Part shown: positions 12,003 through 23,560 of the stretch, piece by piece
Layout: the number at the start of each line of letters is the position of its first letter
Position numbering within the stretch: position 1 is the stretch's first letter
NCBI GenBank assembly: GCA_964035015.1
Contig: OZ036002.1
Span: 14,966,199 to 15,030,198 of the forward strand
Source of the DNA: Corallium rubrum
Lineage: Eukaryota; Cnidaria; Anthozoa; Scleralcyonacea; Coralliidae
Direction of reading: 5' to 3'
DNA: 64,000 nucleotides
Notes under the pieces: generated by a model
The model's input: the letters and a program-made list of their open reading frames with translations, nothing else
The model's database searches: none
What the model was told of the DNA's origin: nothing
Made by a program: the position numbers and the translations under genes

Positions 12003-13346
12003 TGTATCTGCACAACGCACAGATATATTGCTATCGTGTTGTGTGTTAACTTTTTGGTGTAACCGCTGACCTGTAATGTGTGCAGTAGTGTGACTCTTTA
12101 TATTTCCTCGCCATGTTGTATGAACTACGGAGCGAGAGGAAGAACAACATTATTTTCGAAGAAAGTCAATTGCAATGCTGTATGATTGGAGTAGTATGAT
12201 TCAGGGATACTTTAAAATGATTGCGTTTGACAGTACGCCAAGTAAATAGCCTAATAATGCAATTTGATATTTGCGCTCATCTCAGTTCAAATATATTTTT
12301 CTCCGTTGCTATTCTATACGATTTGTTATAATTCACATATGTTGTACAGAATTTAACGCTATCTAATCGTGCAAGTTTCCCAAATGGCACAAACCTACAG
12401 ACGATTGATTTACTTTAAATATGACCGCGTTTGACCGTAGGCCAAGTAAATAGCGTAATAATGCAATTTGATATTTGCGCTCATGTCAGTTCAAATAGCC
12501 TTTTCTCCGTTATTATTCTATACCATGTTCTCTAATTCACATATGTTGTACAGAATTTAACGCTCTATCTAACTGTAGAAGTTTCGTGAATGGCACAAAC
12601 GTGCAGACGATTCAGGGGTATATTCTATACGATTTTTTCTAATGCACATATGATGTAGAATATTTAACGATCTGTCTAACTGTACAAGTTTCGTGAATGG
12701 CACAAACCTACAGACGATTCAGGGAATCAGCTGGCGGATACTTTAAATATGATTGCGTTTGACCCGATATATAATTGCCATTTGATATTTGGTGCTCATC
12801 TCAGTTCAAATAGATTTTTCTCCGTTGCTATTCTACGATTTTTTTAATGCGCATTTGTTGAACAGAATTTAACGCTCTATCTAACGGTATAAGTTTCCAA
12901 AATGGCACAAACCTACAGACGATTCACGGGTATACTTTAGACCCGCAGTGTCCTGCTCAACAGCCGTATTGGCCATTTGGGATATATCTTCCTGCAGTTA
13001 GCCGTTAAATTCTATATTTCCGACAAAGTTTTGCACTAAAACATTTCGGAGACAGGGAATATTGCTGATAAAACTGGTAAGTATTTTTAACGTGACTTAT
13101 AGTAAACTTGTGAGTGTGATCTACCACAATTTTTGTGAGCGAGTCATGATAAAAAATTATTTTGGTCAGAGAACGTGTACTTTCTCTTTAATTATCTTAT
13201 AAGATCTCGCTAAAATATTATAAGATCTACGTGTAAAAATCTTACAAGATTTTTCTTAAAATCACACAAGATCTTACAAGATCTTGACAAGATTTTCACA
13301 GTGGTGGGTTTGGCGCAGATACATGTACGCATAGCGGACCTTTTGT
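12003..13346 (+). repeat. ~1.4-kb dispersed element, copy 2
   Basis: It matches copy 1 (7919-9437) from TGTATCTGC..AGATATATTGCTATCGTG through ACAGTGGTGGGTTTGGCGCA and the shared end ACATGTACGCATAGCGGA. It has the same internal subrepeats but a different number and arrangement, so it is ~175 bp shorter. Direct orientation relative to copy 1, 4.1 kb apart. Confidence 0.8.
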
Positions 13347-13808
13347 TCTATTTCTTGTTGTATAAAACAAATAGATTTTCGTTTGCCGTTGCCTGTTCAG
13401 TTACACCACGTAGCCACGTCATTTGTGTATCTAAATAACTGAACAGACAACAACAAAATCGAATCTATTTGTACTAGAAATACATGAACGCAACAACCCC
13501 TCGCTCGCTTTATATGCATTTTTGTACCCACAGAAAACACCCCAGAAAATTAATTAGCAAAGTTCATCTGTAGTCATGTATTGACACACCGAAGGAACAT
13601 GCAAAGTCAATATTAAAAAAAAACAAAGCAACGAGATGAACCAATGACAAATTTTCATTCAAAAATAGATACAAATAGTGGCCAAGAAAAGACACAATGC
13701 CAACGTCCTAGTGAGTAGCGTCCAAAGACCACTCTAGACAAGATATTATGTATAATCCAAATAGTGTAATAAAAGTAGCGTGCTGCGTAGGCAGTGTAGA
13801 AACAACAA

Positions 13809-13949
13809 TCGAAATATAGTAAGGTTAGATATACTGCCGAAACAGAGAACGTAGGGGTCTAACGTTTCGAGCGAAGGGCCTCGCTCGAAACGTTGGACTC
13901 CTACGTTCTCTGTTTCGGCAGTATATCTAACCTTACTATATTTCGATTA
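13809..13949. repeat. Foldback, Penelope-like terminus
   Basis: Arms of ~68 bp (AATATAGTAAGGTTAGATAT..CTGCCGAAACAGAGAACGTA..CGTTTCGAGCGAA / TTCGCTCGAAACG mirrored) meet at GGGCC. The right arm contains GAAGGGCCTCGCTCGAAACG, which resembles the stem II and GAAAC part of the hammerhead motifs known in Penelope-like elements; the CTGATGA part is absent because the inverted copy joins there. Assignment to that class is inference. Confidence 0.5.
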
Positions 13950-14208
13950 TTATTTATAATGATTTTCATTTTCAAGATTTCTTCCGTTTTATATAAATTA
14001 GCTGAACTGGTAAATACAAATCTCCTGCCGTTAAACTTTCTTCTGCTTTTGTCACCACAAACACTGCCAGTTCAGTCTACTCTTTTCAGATTGTTTTTTC
14101 TCGTTCGGTTTCTTACGGCTCTTTTTTTGAGTTGTTGACAAATAAATATGACAAGGCATCATTCAGTTCTCTTCAAGATCTAAAAAGCCGTTTATTTCAA
14201 AATTTCTT

Positions 14209-14747
14209 CATCGTTCTCTCCATTCTCGTTCCCAGATCCCCTACTTTTCTTAGCGCGACCGCACGAAAATTCTTGGGGCTCTGGAGACATGGATATTGCG
14301 TAATGTGTGGTTGGTTAATTAAATTAGCAACCGCAATAAACAAAAGAGGGTTTATCAAAATTTCACTCCTCAGTTCATGGAGCTACAGCTCGACGTGCAT
14401 CATACAATACCGTCTTATACATAAGTTTGAACATGATCTTGGCATCCTGCAGCTTTTACACTCCTTCCCAAAAAGCTTTGTTACAAAAGCGTTCATTTCG
14501 TACCATAATGTTTATGTTTTAGGCACAAGACGACGAAAAATCAATAAAATTATCTATAATCACACCATTGAACTGTTTTTGACGTACCCAAGCGCGCAAA
14601 GGGACAAGGTATAGATAACTTTGACTCTGCAAAACCGGATGTCCTAAAATCTAGGACATCCGGAATCCATGTCTCCAGAGCCCCAAGAATTTTCGTGCGT
14701 CCGCGCTAAGAAAAGTAGGGGATATGGGAACGAGAATGCGTTCTCTC
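14209..14747. repeat. TIR element, ~85-bp TIRs, 540 bp
   Basis: The left end (ATTCTCGTTCCCAGATCCCC..TTTTCTTAGCGCG..ACGAAAATTCTTGGGGCTCT..GGAGACATGGAT) is mirrored at 14666-14745 (ATCCATGTCTCC..AGAGCCCCAAGAATTTTCGT..CGCGCTAAGAAAAGTAGGGG). A 160-codon open frame runs from 14132 through the left part of it but shows no recognisable domain. Confidence 0.85.
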
Positions 14748-15181
14748 TCGAGTTAAGTAGAACTCACCAAAGCAGAATTCTTTACCGGCTTTGACAGTTT
14801 CAGGACACACCCTTTGTTCTTTCAGTTATACATTTCGGCCGGCATCGTTTTTGGTCTTTAAATCGTAATTTTTAGGCTTTTTTTCAGTGGTTTTAAGTCG
14901 TATTTATTGTTGCCTCTTTTCGCTATCACATCTCTTCTTAGCCTTCTTTCTTTGGTCTTTTTCCTTTTTCCATCGTAATATTGATTATGTACATTTTAGC
15001 AGAAACCATTTTTTCTGGCAAAGATTTCTTTCGTCATGATCTTTGAAAAAATATTTCGTAATCCAACCGAACTTATAAATTAGAATTTGCTGACGTAAAT
15101 TTAAATAATTTGAATAATTTAACAGCTTAGTTACCAATACCTTGTTATCCGAACTGCGGAAGTTGTGGATTTGTTAACACT

Positions 15182-15272
15182 AATATATATATAGATAGAT
15201 AGATATAGATATAGATATAGATAGATATAGATATAGATATAGATATATAGATATACATATACATATATACAT

Positions 15273-15330
<58 letters not shown>

Positions 15331-15401
15331 GCATATGCATATGCATAGGCATAGGCATAGGCATAGGCATAGGCATAGGCATATGCATATGCATATGCAT
15401 A

Positions 15402-15451
<50 letters not shown>

Positions 15452-15569
15452 CATACATACATACATACATACAGGTTGCAGTATTACTTTCAGGCTTTCG
15501 TTTCGCGTGTGATTTCGCGTTGGTGTTCACGCACCCTCACCGGGCTCCTGCCCTACGCCCGACTTGGGG
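15182..15569 (-). mobile_element. SINE-like unit with compound microsatellite tail (copy 1)
   Basis: Read on the - strand, a GC-rich head (CCCCAAGTCGGGCGTAGGGC..GGAGCCCGGTGAGGGTGC) is followed by ~55 bp of unique sequence and then a ~290-bp tail of TATG, TA, GCATAG/GCATAT, TACATA and TATCTA blocks. The same head-plus-tail structure occurs at 23486-23688 and 40910-41238, so the microsatellite is the 3' tail of a dispersed element. Confidence 0.6.
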
Positions 15570-15602
15570 AAAATAGATTGGGATCCAATTTTAACTTTTT
15601 CT

Positions 15603-15661
15603 TTAACTTAACTTAACTTAACTTAACTTAACTTAACTTAACTTAACTTAACTTAACTTAA
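15603..15661. repeat. (TTAAC)n pentanucleotide repeat
   Basis: About eleven AACTT units in a row. Not the TTAGGG type telomere repeat. The following ~500 bp (15662-16170) are unassigned. Confidence 0.95.
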
Positions 15662-16172
15662 GAAGTTGCTGTTTATTTAATATCCAAACTTTCGACACTC
15701 CTGAAAACCCCCCAAAAATCTCCCCCAAAAAAACAAATAATAAAACCCTAAATAGAACTGATGATGACGTTATCAGTAATGTGCAAATAGGCTTCTGATA
15801 ACAGACCCTTGTAATCTTAGTTTAATGGATATCGAGGTGTCGAAAGGTTTTTGCTCATGAGCAGTAACTTTTTATGTTACGTTTAAAATGCTTTTAAGCC
15901 AGAGTTGCGTTAAACTGATTCTTTACTGGTTGCTTTTGTTAAATTAGTATATATAATTCATTGTAGTCGAGGGTGGTGATGCAAGCTTTTTTACGAGGTA
16001 GTACCTGTCGAGATAACCATACTGCCATATTTTATCTTAATATAAATATGGAAGGTTATGTATAGTTTTATTTTTGACTTTGCAACTTAATATTATATAT
16101 CTTAGATCTGATTGCACGCGGTCTTCCTTCGTCATCTGGTTCCAATCCTGACGTCCAAATACTCGAGGTATG

Positions 16173-16290
16173 TATGAATGAATGAATGAATGAATGAATG
16201 AATGAATGAATGAATGAATGAATGAATGAATGAATGAATGAATGAATGAATGAATGAATGAATGAATGAATGAATGAATAAATGAATGAA
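16173..16290. repeat. (GAAT)n microsatellite
   Basis: About 29 GAAT tetramers with one AAAT variant near the 3' end, followed by a short GT run. Confidence 0.97.
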
Positions 16291-16340
16291 TATATGTGTG
16301 TGTGTTTGGGTGTGTGTGGTAGAAGCGATCAGTAGACATA

Positions 16341-16489
16341 GATAAAAAGATTGAAACTGATCTATGTAAAACTTTATTAAGAGGTAAATTTTCATCAGAA
16401 CTAAAAAATGTTCTGATGAAGATCGCAGTTAGTGATCGAAAATTTAGCTCTTAATAAAGTTTTACATAGATCAGTTTCAATCTTTTTAT

Positions 16490-16491
<2 letters not shown>
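16341..16491. repeat. Foldback with hammerhead-like core
   Basis: GATAAAAAGATTGAAACTGA..TCTATGTAAAACTTTATTAA at the left is mirrored exactly at 16442-16491; the centre has TTTTCATCAGAAC / GTTCTGATGAAGATC. The right arm carries CTGATGA (16413-16419), a GATC/GATC stem with a 9-nt loop, and GAAA (16438-16441), the conserved 3' part of a hammerhead ribozyme core. A (TA)n run follows (16492-16556). Confidence 0.65.
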
Positions 16492-16557
<66 letters not shown>

Positions 16558-16562
16558 CATAT

Positions 16563-17018
16563 ACCTCGCAGGTGAATAGTGCTTTTCAAGCAATCTGATT
16601 GGTTCCTCTTGCTCTGGATATCCTGCCCTATTCACCTGCGGGCAAAACAAGATGGCGGCCAGTTTTGCTTTGTTTACCGAGGCAGGAGATTTTGTTGATA
16701 AACAAGGTTGATGTTGTAGAATAACGAGAAAAGTCAACAAAATTAAGTAGAAGAGTGTCCACAGGTATGTTTCTTTTGCAATTTTCTAGCCATTAATATA
16801 TTCAAAAGTTTTGTCGACAAATATCGAGTACGCCAAGTGCCGTTTAGTGCCCAAGTTGCTAGCGGCCGTATCTTGTATAAAATACCGAAAAAAATATAAG
16901 AATGTTAAACTTGTTATTTTATTCATGAGGTATATGCTAAAACAATTATTCACCTCAGTGTCGGTGAATAGTGTGGATATCCAGCACTATTCACCTCCAC
17001 TTCGGTGAATAATTGTTA
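16563..17018. repeat. TATTCACCT-terminus element with a short ATGGCGGCC exon
   Basis: GCAGGTGAATAGTGC at the left and AGCACTATTCACCT..CGGTGAATAATTG at the right share inverted TATTCACC motifs; positions 16940-17017 form a nearly perfect palindrome on their own. Inside, an ATG at 16652 in a YY1-like context (AAGATGGCGGC) opens 19 codons (MAASFALFTEAGDFVDKQG) before TGA, and a donor-like ACAG/GTATGT occurs at 16765. This resembles the first exon of a transposon gene, now broken. Confidence 0.5.
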
Positions 17019-17099
17019 AATATATATATTTAAAAAAAATTAAATCAACGTTGCTACTCCGAGTTAAGCGATCATCAGCCAACTGAAAAAGTGAAACTT

Positions 17100-17635
<536 letters not shown>

Positions 17636-17767
17636 ACTTTGTCTGTCTACATGTGAGTATATGCATGAGAGGGAGGGCGTTAATGGACTATATACGTTTA
17701 GTAAATTTTGTTTTCGGTTTCTTTCCATGTCATAAAATATGTTATCATTCCTTTTTTAAGGATTTAG

Positions 17768-19183
17768 ACATCATGAGAAAACGTTGTAAACTTTTCGAAG
17801 AAGAAGTGGAAAGTACTTTTAAGAAGACAAGGCTGGAAATAGGTGGTCAGGGAAAAGAAAGCAAAGCAGCCAAATTGTTAGGTGATGTTTGTCCGCCAAT
17901 AACTATTCTGATTGGTATTGGAGGCGGCCTGGCTATTGCTTTGGGCGTCACTACTTTTGGAATTGGATCGGGGTTCGTTGGCGCAGCTGTAGCAACAACT
18001 GGCTTTGTTGTAAAGAAGATGGATGGTTATAAAGACAAGAAGGCTGCCAGAGATATGAAAGAGCTGCATAAGAAAGCTGGCGTGGCTTACTTGATATGCA
18101 TTGTGAATGAAGTTGGCAAAGAGTTGAGCCGCATCTTTGAAGAACAGTTGTTTAGATTGAAAAATGACGATGATGTAACTAAGATGGCAAGCAGCGCTGT
18201 GAATTTGATGATATGCAAGTTAGAACAGAACGATGAATTCAGCAGAAATACGTTATTAAGAAACGTATTTGTAGGAAAGATAAGCAGTTACAATCTGGAG
18301 ACGAAAAGCGGGCGGAAGAAGTGGAAAGTTCCGGATGTGTTTCAGAAACCTGGTTTACGCAAAGAAGATTCATTTCTCCTACAGTCAAACGACACCACAA
18401 TTCGGTTCAAATATTTCCGGAAACCTAACGACGCCTCTGATCCTGAAACGTATGGCTACCGAGGGAAAATTTTAGAAAGGAAAACCACGAAGAACACTTA
18501 CAAATCGGTTGAATCAACGGAAGGGGACGGTGAGTGCAAAGAACCAGAGTGCTCTCGTGATAGATGTACGTGCTCATGCTTTTCTGTTGATGATGCAGAT
18601 AACTCTCTGAACTCTGCTGAGGAAGTTGAATTCTTTGAAGAGTCCGACATTGACAAACTCTACTCTGAACGTTGCTGTAAATCTGAACAGTACCAGCCTT
18701 TCCACTGTCTAGTCCAATGCCCGGACGTTTTGGAAAGATTTGCGTCTCTTGCAGACAAACAAACACTCCCGTCATTGAAAGAGTATGTTAGCAGAATGTA
18801 CTACTCAAGAAACCTACCTGTAAGACCCGTTTACCGAGCACATTCTCCCAGAATAGTGCGTACGTTAAGCAACACCGACTTCACTGGATCAGATTTTACT
18901 CGCGTTCATTTCCCCAACACCTCCCTGGAGAAGTGTATTCTAACCTGTTGTACCATATTGCATGGTGTGCTCAAAGGAGCGAATTTCAGTGACGGCCATT
19001 TTAAAGAAAGCTATCTTTCCCACTGCAATTTGAGAAACGCGAAAGCCCCAGGATGCGATTGGACGAATGCCAAGGTTATTTACTGCCGCGTGGATAACGC
19101 TAATTTGACCGATCCTGATGGACTTGGTGTAAACTCGTTGGAGGGTACAAACGTGGATGCCGCCATTACATCAAAGTCACTAT
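17768..19183 (+). CDS. Large exon D: glycine-rich hydrophobic segment plus pentapeptide repeats
   Basis: This is the longest clean reading frame in the window, open from 17653 to a stop at 19213-19215. Numbering from the ATG at 17773 gives 480 residues to that stop. Residues 1-35 are charged. Residues 42-80 form a hydrophobic, Gly/Ala-rich segment (ILIGIGGGLAIALGVTTFGI...) with small-residue spacing like glycine-zipper membrane segments, loosely reminiscent of ApoL-type proteins. Residues 90-200 look helical and charged. Residues 255-269 hold five cysteines (C-x4-C-x4-C-x-C-x-C). Residues 364-445 fit pentapeptide repeats (A/C-N/D-L/F-x-x: TDFTGSDFT, GANFSD, SHCNLRNA, DNANLTD). Acceptors occur at 17760 and 17767; the second gives phase 1 to match exon C. 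A possible donor (T then GTAAGC at 19184) precedes the stop and matches the 75-bp exons downstream, so the protein may continue. No AATAAA was seen just after the stop. A membrane-associated or membrane-inserting role is inference. Confidence 0.75.
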
Positions 19184-19237
19184 GTAAGCCTTTCGTTATC
19201 TTAAAACAACCTTAGCATAGCCTGCGCCGCAGACATC

Positions 19238-19545
19238 TAAGAACTACGCATTGTTGAAGTATGTTGTGTACGTATGGTGTTAGATATTGAATGAGCTTTC
19301 GTTTGATGCATATATATAGTTCAAGATCCTGCGTTTTGTAAAACTTGTTAAAATGTCCAAAATGTGCGAACCGCTGCTCGAAATAGTGTTACAAATGTCA
19401 GGAAATTGACATGTCACAAGTGTTATAGAATTTTAGGGGTTTTTTTGAAATACTTAACGCACAACATTGAGATATATAACAAACTGAAGCTACTGAAAAG
19501 TGCTATTCGGGGTAGAAATTTTAAGTTCCAAGCTAAACAGGGAAT
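19238..19545. repeat. Left arm of a long inverted duplication
   Basis: Sequence just after the exon D stop (AGAACTACGCATTGTTGAAG..TTCAAGATCCTGCG..GTCAGGAAATTGACATG) recurs inverted at 24396-24938. The right arm is split by a 240-bp MITE. Divergence is roughly 10%. Confidence 0.85.
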
Positions 19546-19559
19546 AGAATAGAATAGAA

Positions 19560-19852
19560 TATAGAATAGAATAGAAACTTTATTTATGTGTCAACATAAT
19601 TCTAGCATTATACATGCTGATTAAGGACACAAAAAATAAAAATAAAAATTAAGCTATTAAAAAAAAAAAAATAGAGATGTTTGTACTATCTATTACAAAT
19701 AACAATTTACGTATGCTAACTATTACATCAATAGCAGCTTTGACAACTACCAGTCTACTAAACTTTTAGAAAACTAAAATCTATATTCCTAACTACATTC
19801 TTAAATTCATTCAAACTATTTACATTTCGTACATCTTTATCTAACTTTGACC
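19560..19852 (-). pseudogene. LINE reverse transcriptase, C-terminal tail and 3' end (segment 3)
   Basis: On the - strand one frame reads GLLWSKLDKDVRNVNSLNEF then KNVVRNIDFSFLKV and a stop, the typical C-terminal tail of a CR1/jockey-type non-LTR retrotransposon ORF2. It is followed by a 3' end with AATAG/ATTCT pentamers (rightmost transcribed part at ~19545-19580). It continues the segment at 22312-22507, from which it is separated by a ~2.4-kb insertion. Confidence 0.75.
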
Positions 19853-20805
19853 ATAGTAGCCCAAGCACACTGTGTGAGTAGGACCATTTTTATGGTCAAA
19901 GCATAGTAGCCCCAAGCACACTGAGTATATATATAGTAACGTTAATACCATATTCTATTTTATAATTGATTTATTTTATATGGCATAGAAATGCACACTG
20001 TTTAATACCATTTAACTGTTCATATCCTCTTTCATAAGATCAATATATATCTATATGACTTGTTCATTGACCATAAAATTGAGCAGTGTTTTAATAATAT
20101 AAAAAAGACACCTGGGTCAGGTGTTCACTCGGGCTACTGGAAAGTGCAGAGATCTCTATAACACGCGAGCAAAGAGGTGGGAGTGGGCCGAGGAAGATCA
20201 GATCGAAGGCTGAATGTTCACTGGTGCAGGACTATCCTGAATTGTCAATTTAAGGTGTCTAGAATTCAGGATGATCCTGATGCCTAGGGGACTTCTCTGT
20301 CCCACATGCAGGATGTTAAACTAAAAAGCATATAACAAAAAACAGTAGGGGTGTTGTAGTCAGTGCCAATATAAAGATCCAGAATGTTAGCGTTTTGATC
20401 CTCATCTCTGTACCGGCGATGTTATGAGATATTTATAGAATGTAGAGACCTGTTTGGCTGTTTAGCCATGAGAAAAATACACTGTATTACTGTATATCGT
20501 TGTCCGTTCGGTTGCCACTTGGATGAAACAGCTTCGGCTAGCTTTGCCTTTGACGAAACTGTTGGTAGGTTTTCCAAGTAAATTGCTTATATGGTTGATC
20601 AGTGATATGCTTGATACAAAATTCCACAGAGTAGGAACGAAGGAACATGACTGTCGATGAATTTTCGAAGTGATGAAACACTCGATTGACTCGAAGTGTA
20701 GGCTCCACATATGGGAGGTATTGCGCAATTTTGCAATTTTGTATGGCGAAAAATAAAAACAAACGGAGCCGAAACCTAGACTCGGCTACCACAGGTAGCC
20801 CGAGT

Positions 20806-21184
20806 AATAAATACAGCTACTCTACATTACCCCCTGCTGTGTTCACCTCGCTTGACCATCGGATAAACATTGTTATATTACTATTTTTACCGTAAAATAT
20901 ACAGGAAAATCAAATTTACTGTTCAGACTAACTGCTTACTTAATTAATATACCATGTAAGAGGGAAAATTCACACATACTTAATTTAAAGTCGTCTAGTT
21001 GTAAGTATATGTGTGAATTTTCCCTCTTATACATGGTATATTAAGTAAGCAGTTAGTCTGAACAGTAAATTTGATTTTCCTGTATATTTTACGGTCAAAA
21101 TAGTAATACAACAATGTTTATCCGATGGTTAAGCGAGGTAACACAGCAGGGGGTAATGTAGAGTAGCTGTATTTATTTATATTA
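20806..21184. repeat. Nearly perfect palindrome, ~175-bp arms
   Basis: AATAAATACAGCTACTCTAC..ATTACCCCCTGCTGTG..TTCAGACTAACTGCTTACTT..AAGAGGGAAAATTCACACAT reads back almost without mismatch from 21003 to 21184 around a short loop (TTTAAAGTCGTCTAG). Such a structure would extrude as a long hairpin. Confidence 0.92.
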
Positions 21185-21236
21185 TTAAAACACTGCTCAA
21201 TTTTATGGTCAATGAACAAGTCATATAGATATATGT

Positions 21237-22147
21237 TATTTATCGGCTTGGAGGTCCGTTTTGAGAAATATTACCCGGGGGTCGTTTTTGAGACCGAGGG
21301 AAATATTTCTCTATACGGACCGACCAAAACGGTAAATAACATATTTATTTTTTTTATTAATCGTACCGTTTATAATTTACATAATTAGGTAAATTAACAT
21401 AATTAAATTTCGTAATCGAGATGACATTCACGTGATATTCAAAAGTCCAAAGTTTATCGTTCGACAGTAAACAAGTGCCGGCATGCAGTCTGACCGGGAA
21501 GCTTGGAACGTCTTTTGTGATAAAAAAAAAACAATCAAAACTTGAAGATCTAGTGTTTTTAAAGTTTAGTTGATAAAGATTCTTCGTCGTTCTTCTTCGT
21601 CGCTTGCTCGTTTTTGGCTGTTCGCTTGGAAAATCGCTTTCAATACTCGGCTGACTGCATGGAAATTAAAAGTGGGTCGTTCGAGTTTGAAGACGAAAAT
21701 GCTTGTGTGCTATGTTTTTTTTAAATATATGCTTCTATATAGTTTCATTTAGGGATTCAAAATACTGTGTTCACAAGTTTATGCATGTTTTGCGTATTGT
21801 TTTAAACTGTTTTCATACGTCGTTAAGCAATAATACTTTAAAACTTTATTGAATGTCGCTCGCTGAAATTTTGCTTTTTCACAGCATTCTCGCTTTCTTT
21901 TAAAATTCGCTGTTTTCACACGAAGTTGTCAAAGCCATTTGGATAATAAAACTCATTTGCATCCCCGTAGCTCTCTGTTGAATATATTTTTTCTGTGGCC
22001 GCGAAATAGTTATGAAAATCGATCAATTTTACGGCCTATAAAACACATTAAAAATATTATCTCGAGCGGTCCGTACGGGCTCATACGGACCACTCGTTAA
22101 CCAATCAGAAAGCAGGCCGATTTGGTAGGATACGGACGGGGAAAAAA
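21237..22147. repeat. ~910-bp insertion containing a dispersed repeat
   Basis: The left end has its own inverted repeat (ATGTTATTTATCGG..CGGTAAATAACAT, 21232-21341) and the right end has GGTCCGTACGGGCTCATACG..GACC. Positions 21738-22035 (CATTTAGGGATTCAAAATAC..GTTATGAAAATCGATCAATT) have a diverged copy at 27200-27495. Confidence 0.7.
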
Positions 22148-22311
22148 TAGAGATATATATTGATTTTATGAAAGAGGATATGAACAGTTAAATGGTATTA
22201 AACATGCATTTCTATGCCATATAAAATAAATAAATTATAAAATAGAATATAGTATTAACGTTACTATATATATATACTCACACAGTGTGCTTGGGCTACC
22301 TATGCTTTGAC

Positions 22312-22507
22312 CATAAAAATGGTCCTACATATCGAATTGAATGTTTTCCATATTTTACAGTATCAAAACGAGGTATTCTAAAAGCAGAATTTCTCAAATT
22401 ATATGTTCGAGTCTCGGAATTAGTAGAAAATAAGTCTCGAATGTATGGTGGCACAAGATTATTTTTCACTTTAAACATTAGTATAGCAATGCGTTGCAAA
22501 CGTCTTA
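22312..22507 (-). pseudogene. LINE reverse transcriptase fragment (segment 2)
   Basis: The - strand frame encodes QRIAILMFKVKNNLVPPYIR, DLFSTNSETRTYNLRNSAFR, then PRFDTVKYGKHSIRYVGPFL and WSK, a hallmark C-terminal region of cnidarian CR1-like LINE ORF2. It is truncated at both sides by insertions: downstream (left) at 22311 and upstream (right) at ~22510. Enzymatically dead. Confidence 0.85.
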
Positions 22508-23481
22508 TATAATACTAGAAATACATGAACGCAACAACCACTCGCCCACTTTTACATGCTTTTTTGAAACATCCCCCACCCAAACACCCACCCCCTGATT
22601 AAAATAAGCACTCCTGATATACAGCCAATGTAAAAACAAACAGATATAAAAACAAATTATATTAAATTCTTTGGGATATTAAATTATAGAATTTATGGAT
22701 AGGTCAATAGGATGACAAAACTGATTTAAATCATTTAATGAAAGTTGAACATATCAAAGTAAAACTTGGATTTCATTATTAAATTCTGGTTGTAAAAAAT
22801 ATAAGTTTATTGTTTTTAGGAGGTTTCAAAAGGGATGGGATTATTTTTAGTAAGCCTTAATTTAAATGGCTTCTCTATGCATGTACATTTTGCAAAGGCA
22901 GAAATAAAAGTTAACAGCTCAAAAATTACATTTTTAATAGAGTCTGAGATAAAAACAATTCAGTAGAATCGGATTCCACAAAGAAGTATTAAACAGACAA
23001 CGTTTCAGTCGAAAATTTGGAAACACAGCCAAGAAAACCGACAAAGCCCATGAGTATTTTTAATAATAAAAAGTACATGCACGTCCACCACGGTTAATAT
23101 AAAGCCCAAGGTAGTGTTATGGTTTGGACGAGCAAAGGGAAAGCACGAAAACGTGAAGCTGTATATTGTTTTATAGGACATAAGGACAAAATACAAATCC
23201 CCTACCGTTAATTGAGAGTTGAGACCACTGAGCCACAAACACTGCAATTCAGATCGACTTTTTGTTTACCATACGGCGTTTGATTTCTTCAAGTTCTCTG
23301 GTTTCGCTTCAAGATATATTAAACCGGCTGTTTGTATCCTTTTCTTCGTTGTTCTCTTTTAATTTAAGTAGAGCAGGCTCCATATTTTCGTTAAACGAAA
23401 GCAAAATAATACTGACAGATTCAGTTTTCTGCATCGCTAGTCACCAGTGTTCAACTATTCTTACCGCGTGACACCGTACCA

Positions 23482-23485
<4 letters not shown>
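22508..23485. repeat. Insertion inside the LINE, partly shared with 13.4-14.2 kb
   Basis: The left edge TACTAGAAATACATGAACGC..AACAACC..CTCGC also occurs at ~13471. The right part (TTCAAG..TTCGTTGTTCTC) is weakly similar to ~14160-14220. So the two loci share an unrecognised dispersed element. No conserved open frame seen. Confidence 0.5.

Positions 23486-23560
<75 letters not shown>

Larger units (their letters stand above)
19853..22311. repeat. Composite inverted-repeat insertion splitting the LINE
   Basis: The left arm (AGTAGCCC..AAGCACACTG, TAGTAACGTTAATACCATAT.., TGACTTGTTCATTGACCATA, ending ~20105) is mirrored at 21180-21236 and 22148-22311. The right arm is interrupted by ~910 bp (21237-22147). 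The middle holds a nearly perfect palindrome (20806-21184). The insertion lies between the LINE codons for FLWSK and its continuation. Confidence 0.75.

Noticed and set aside
14132..14614. 160-residue protein
   Set aside because: The frame crosses the TIR of a 540-bp mobile element and shows no conserved motif.
15603..15661. Interstitial telomere repeat
   Set aside because: The unit is TTAAC, not TTAGGG.
16413..16441. Complete, active hammerhead ribozyme
   Set aside because: The strand that should form stem I is instead an inverted copy pairing with the CTGATGA core, so the fold would be a plain hairpin.
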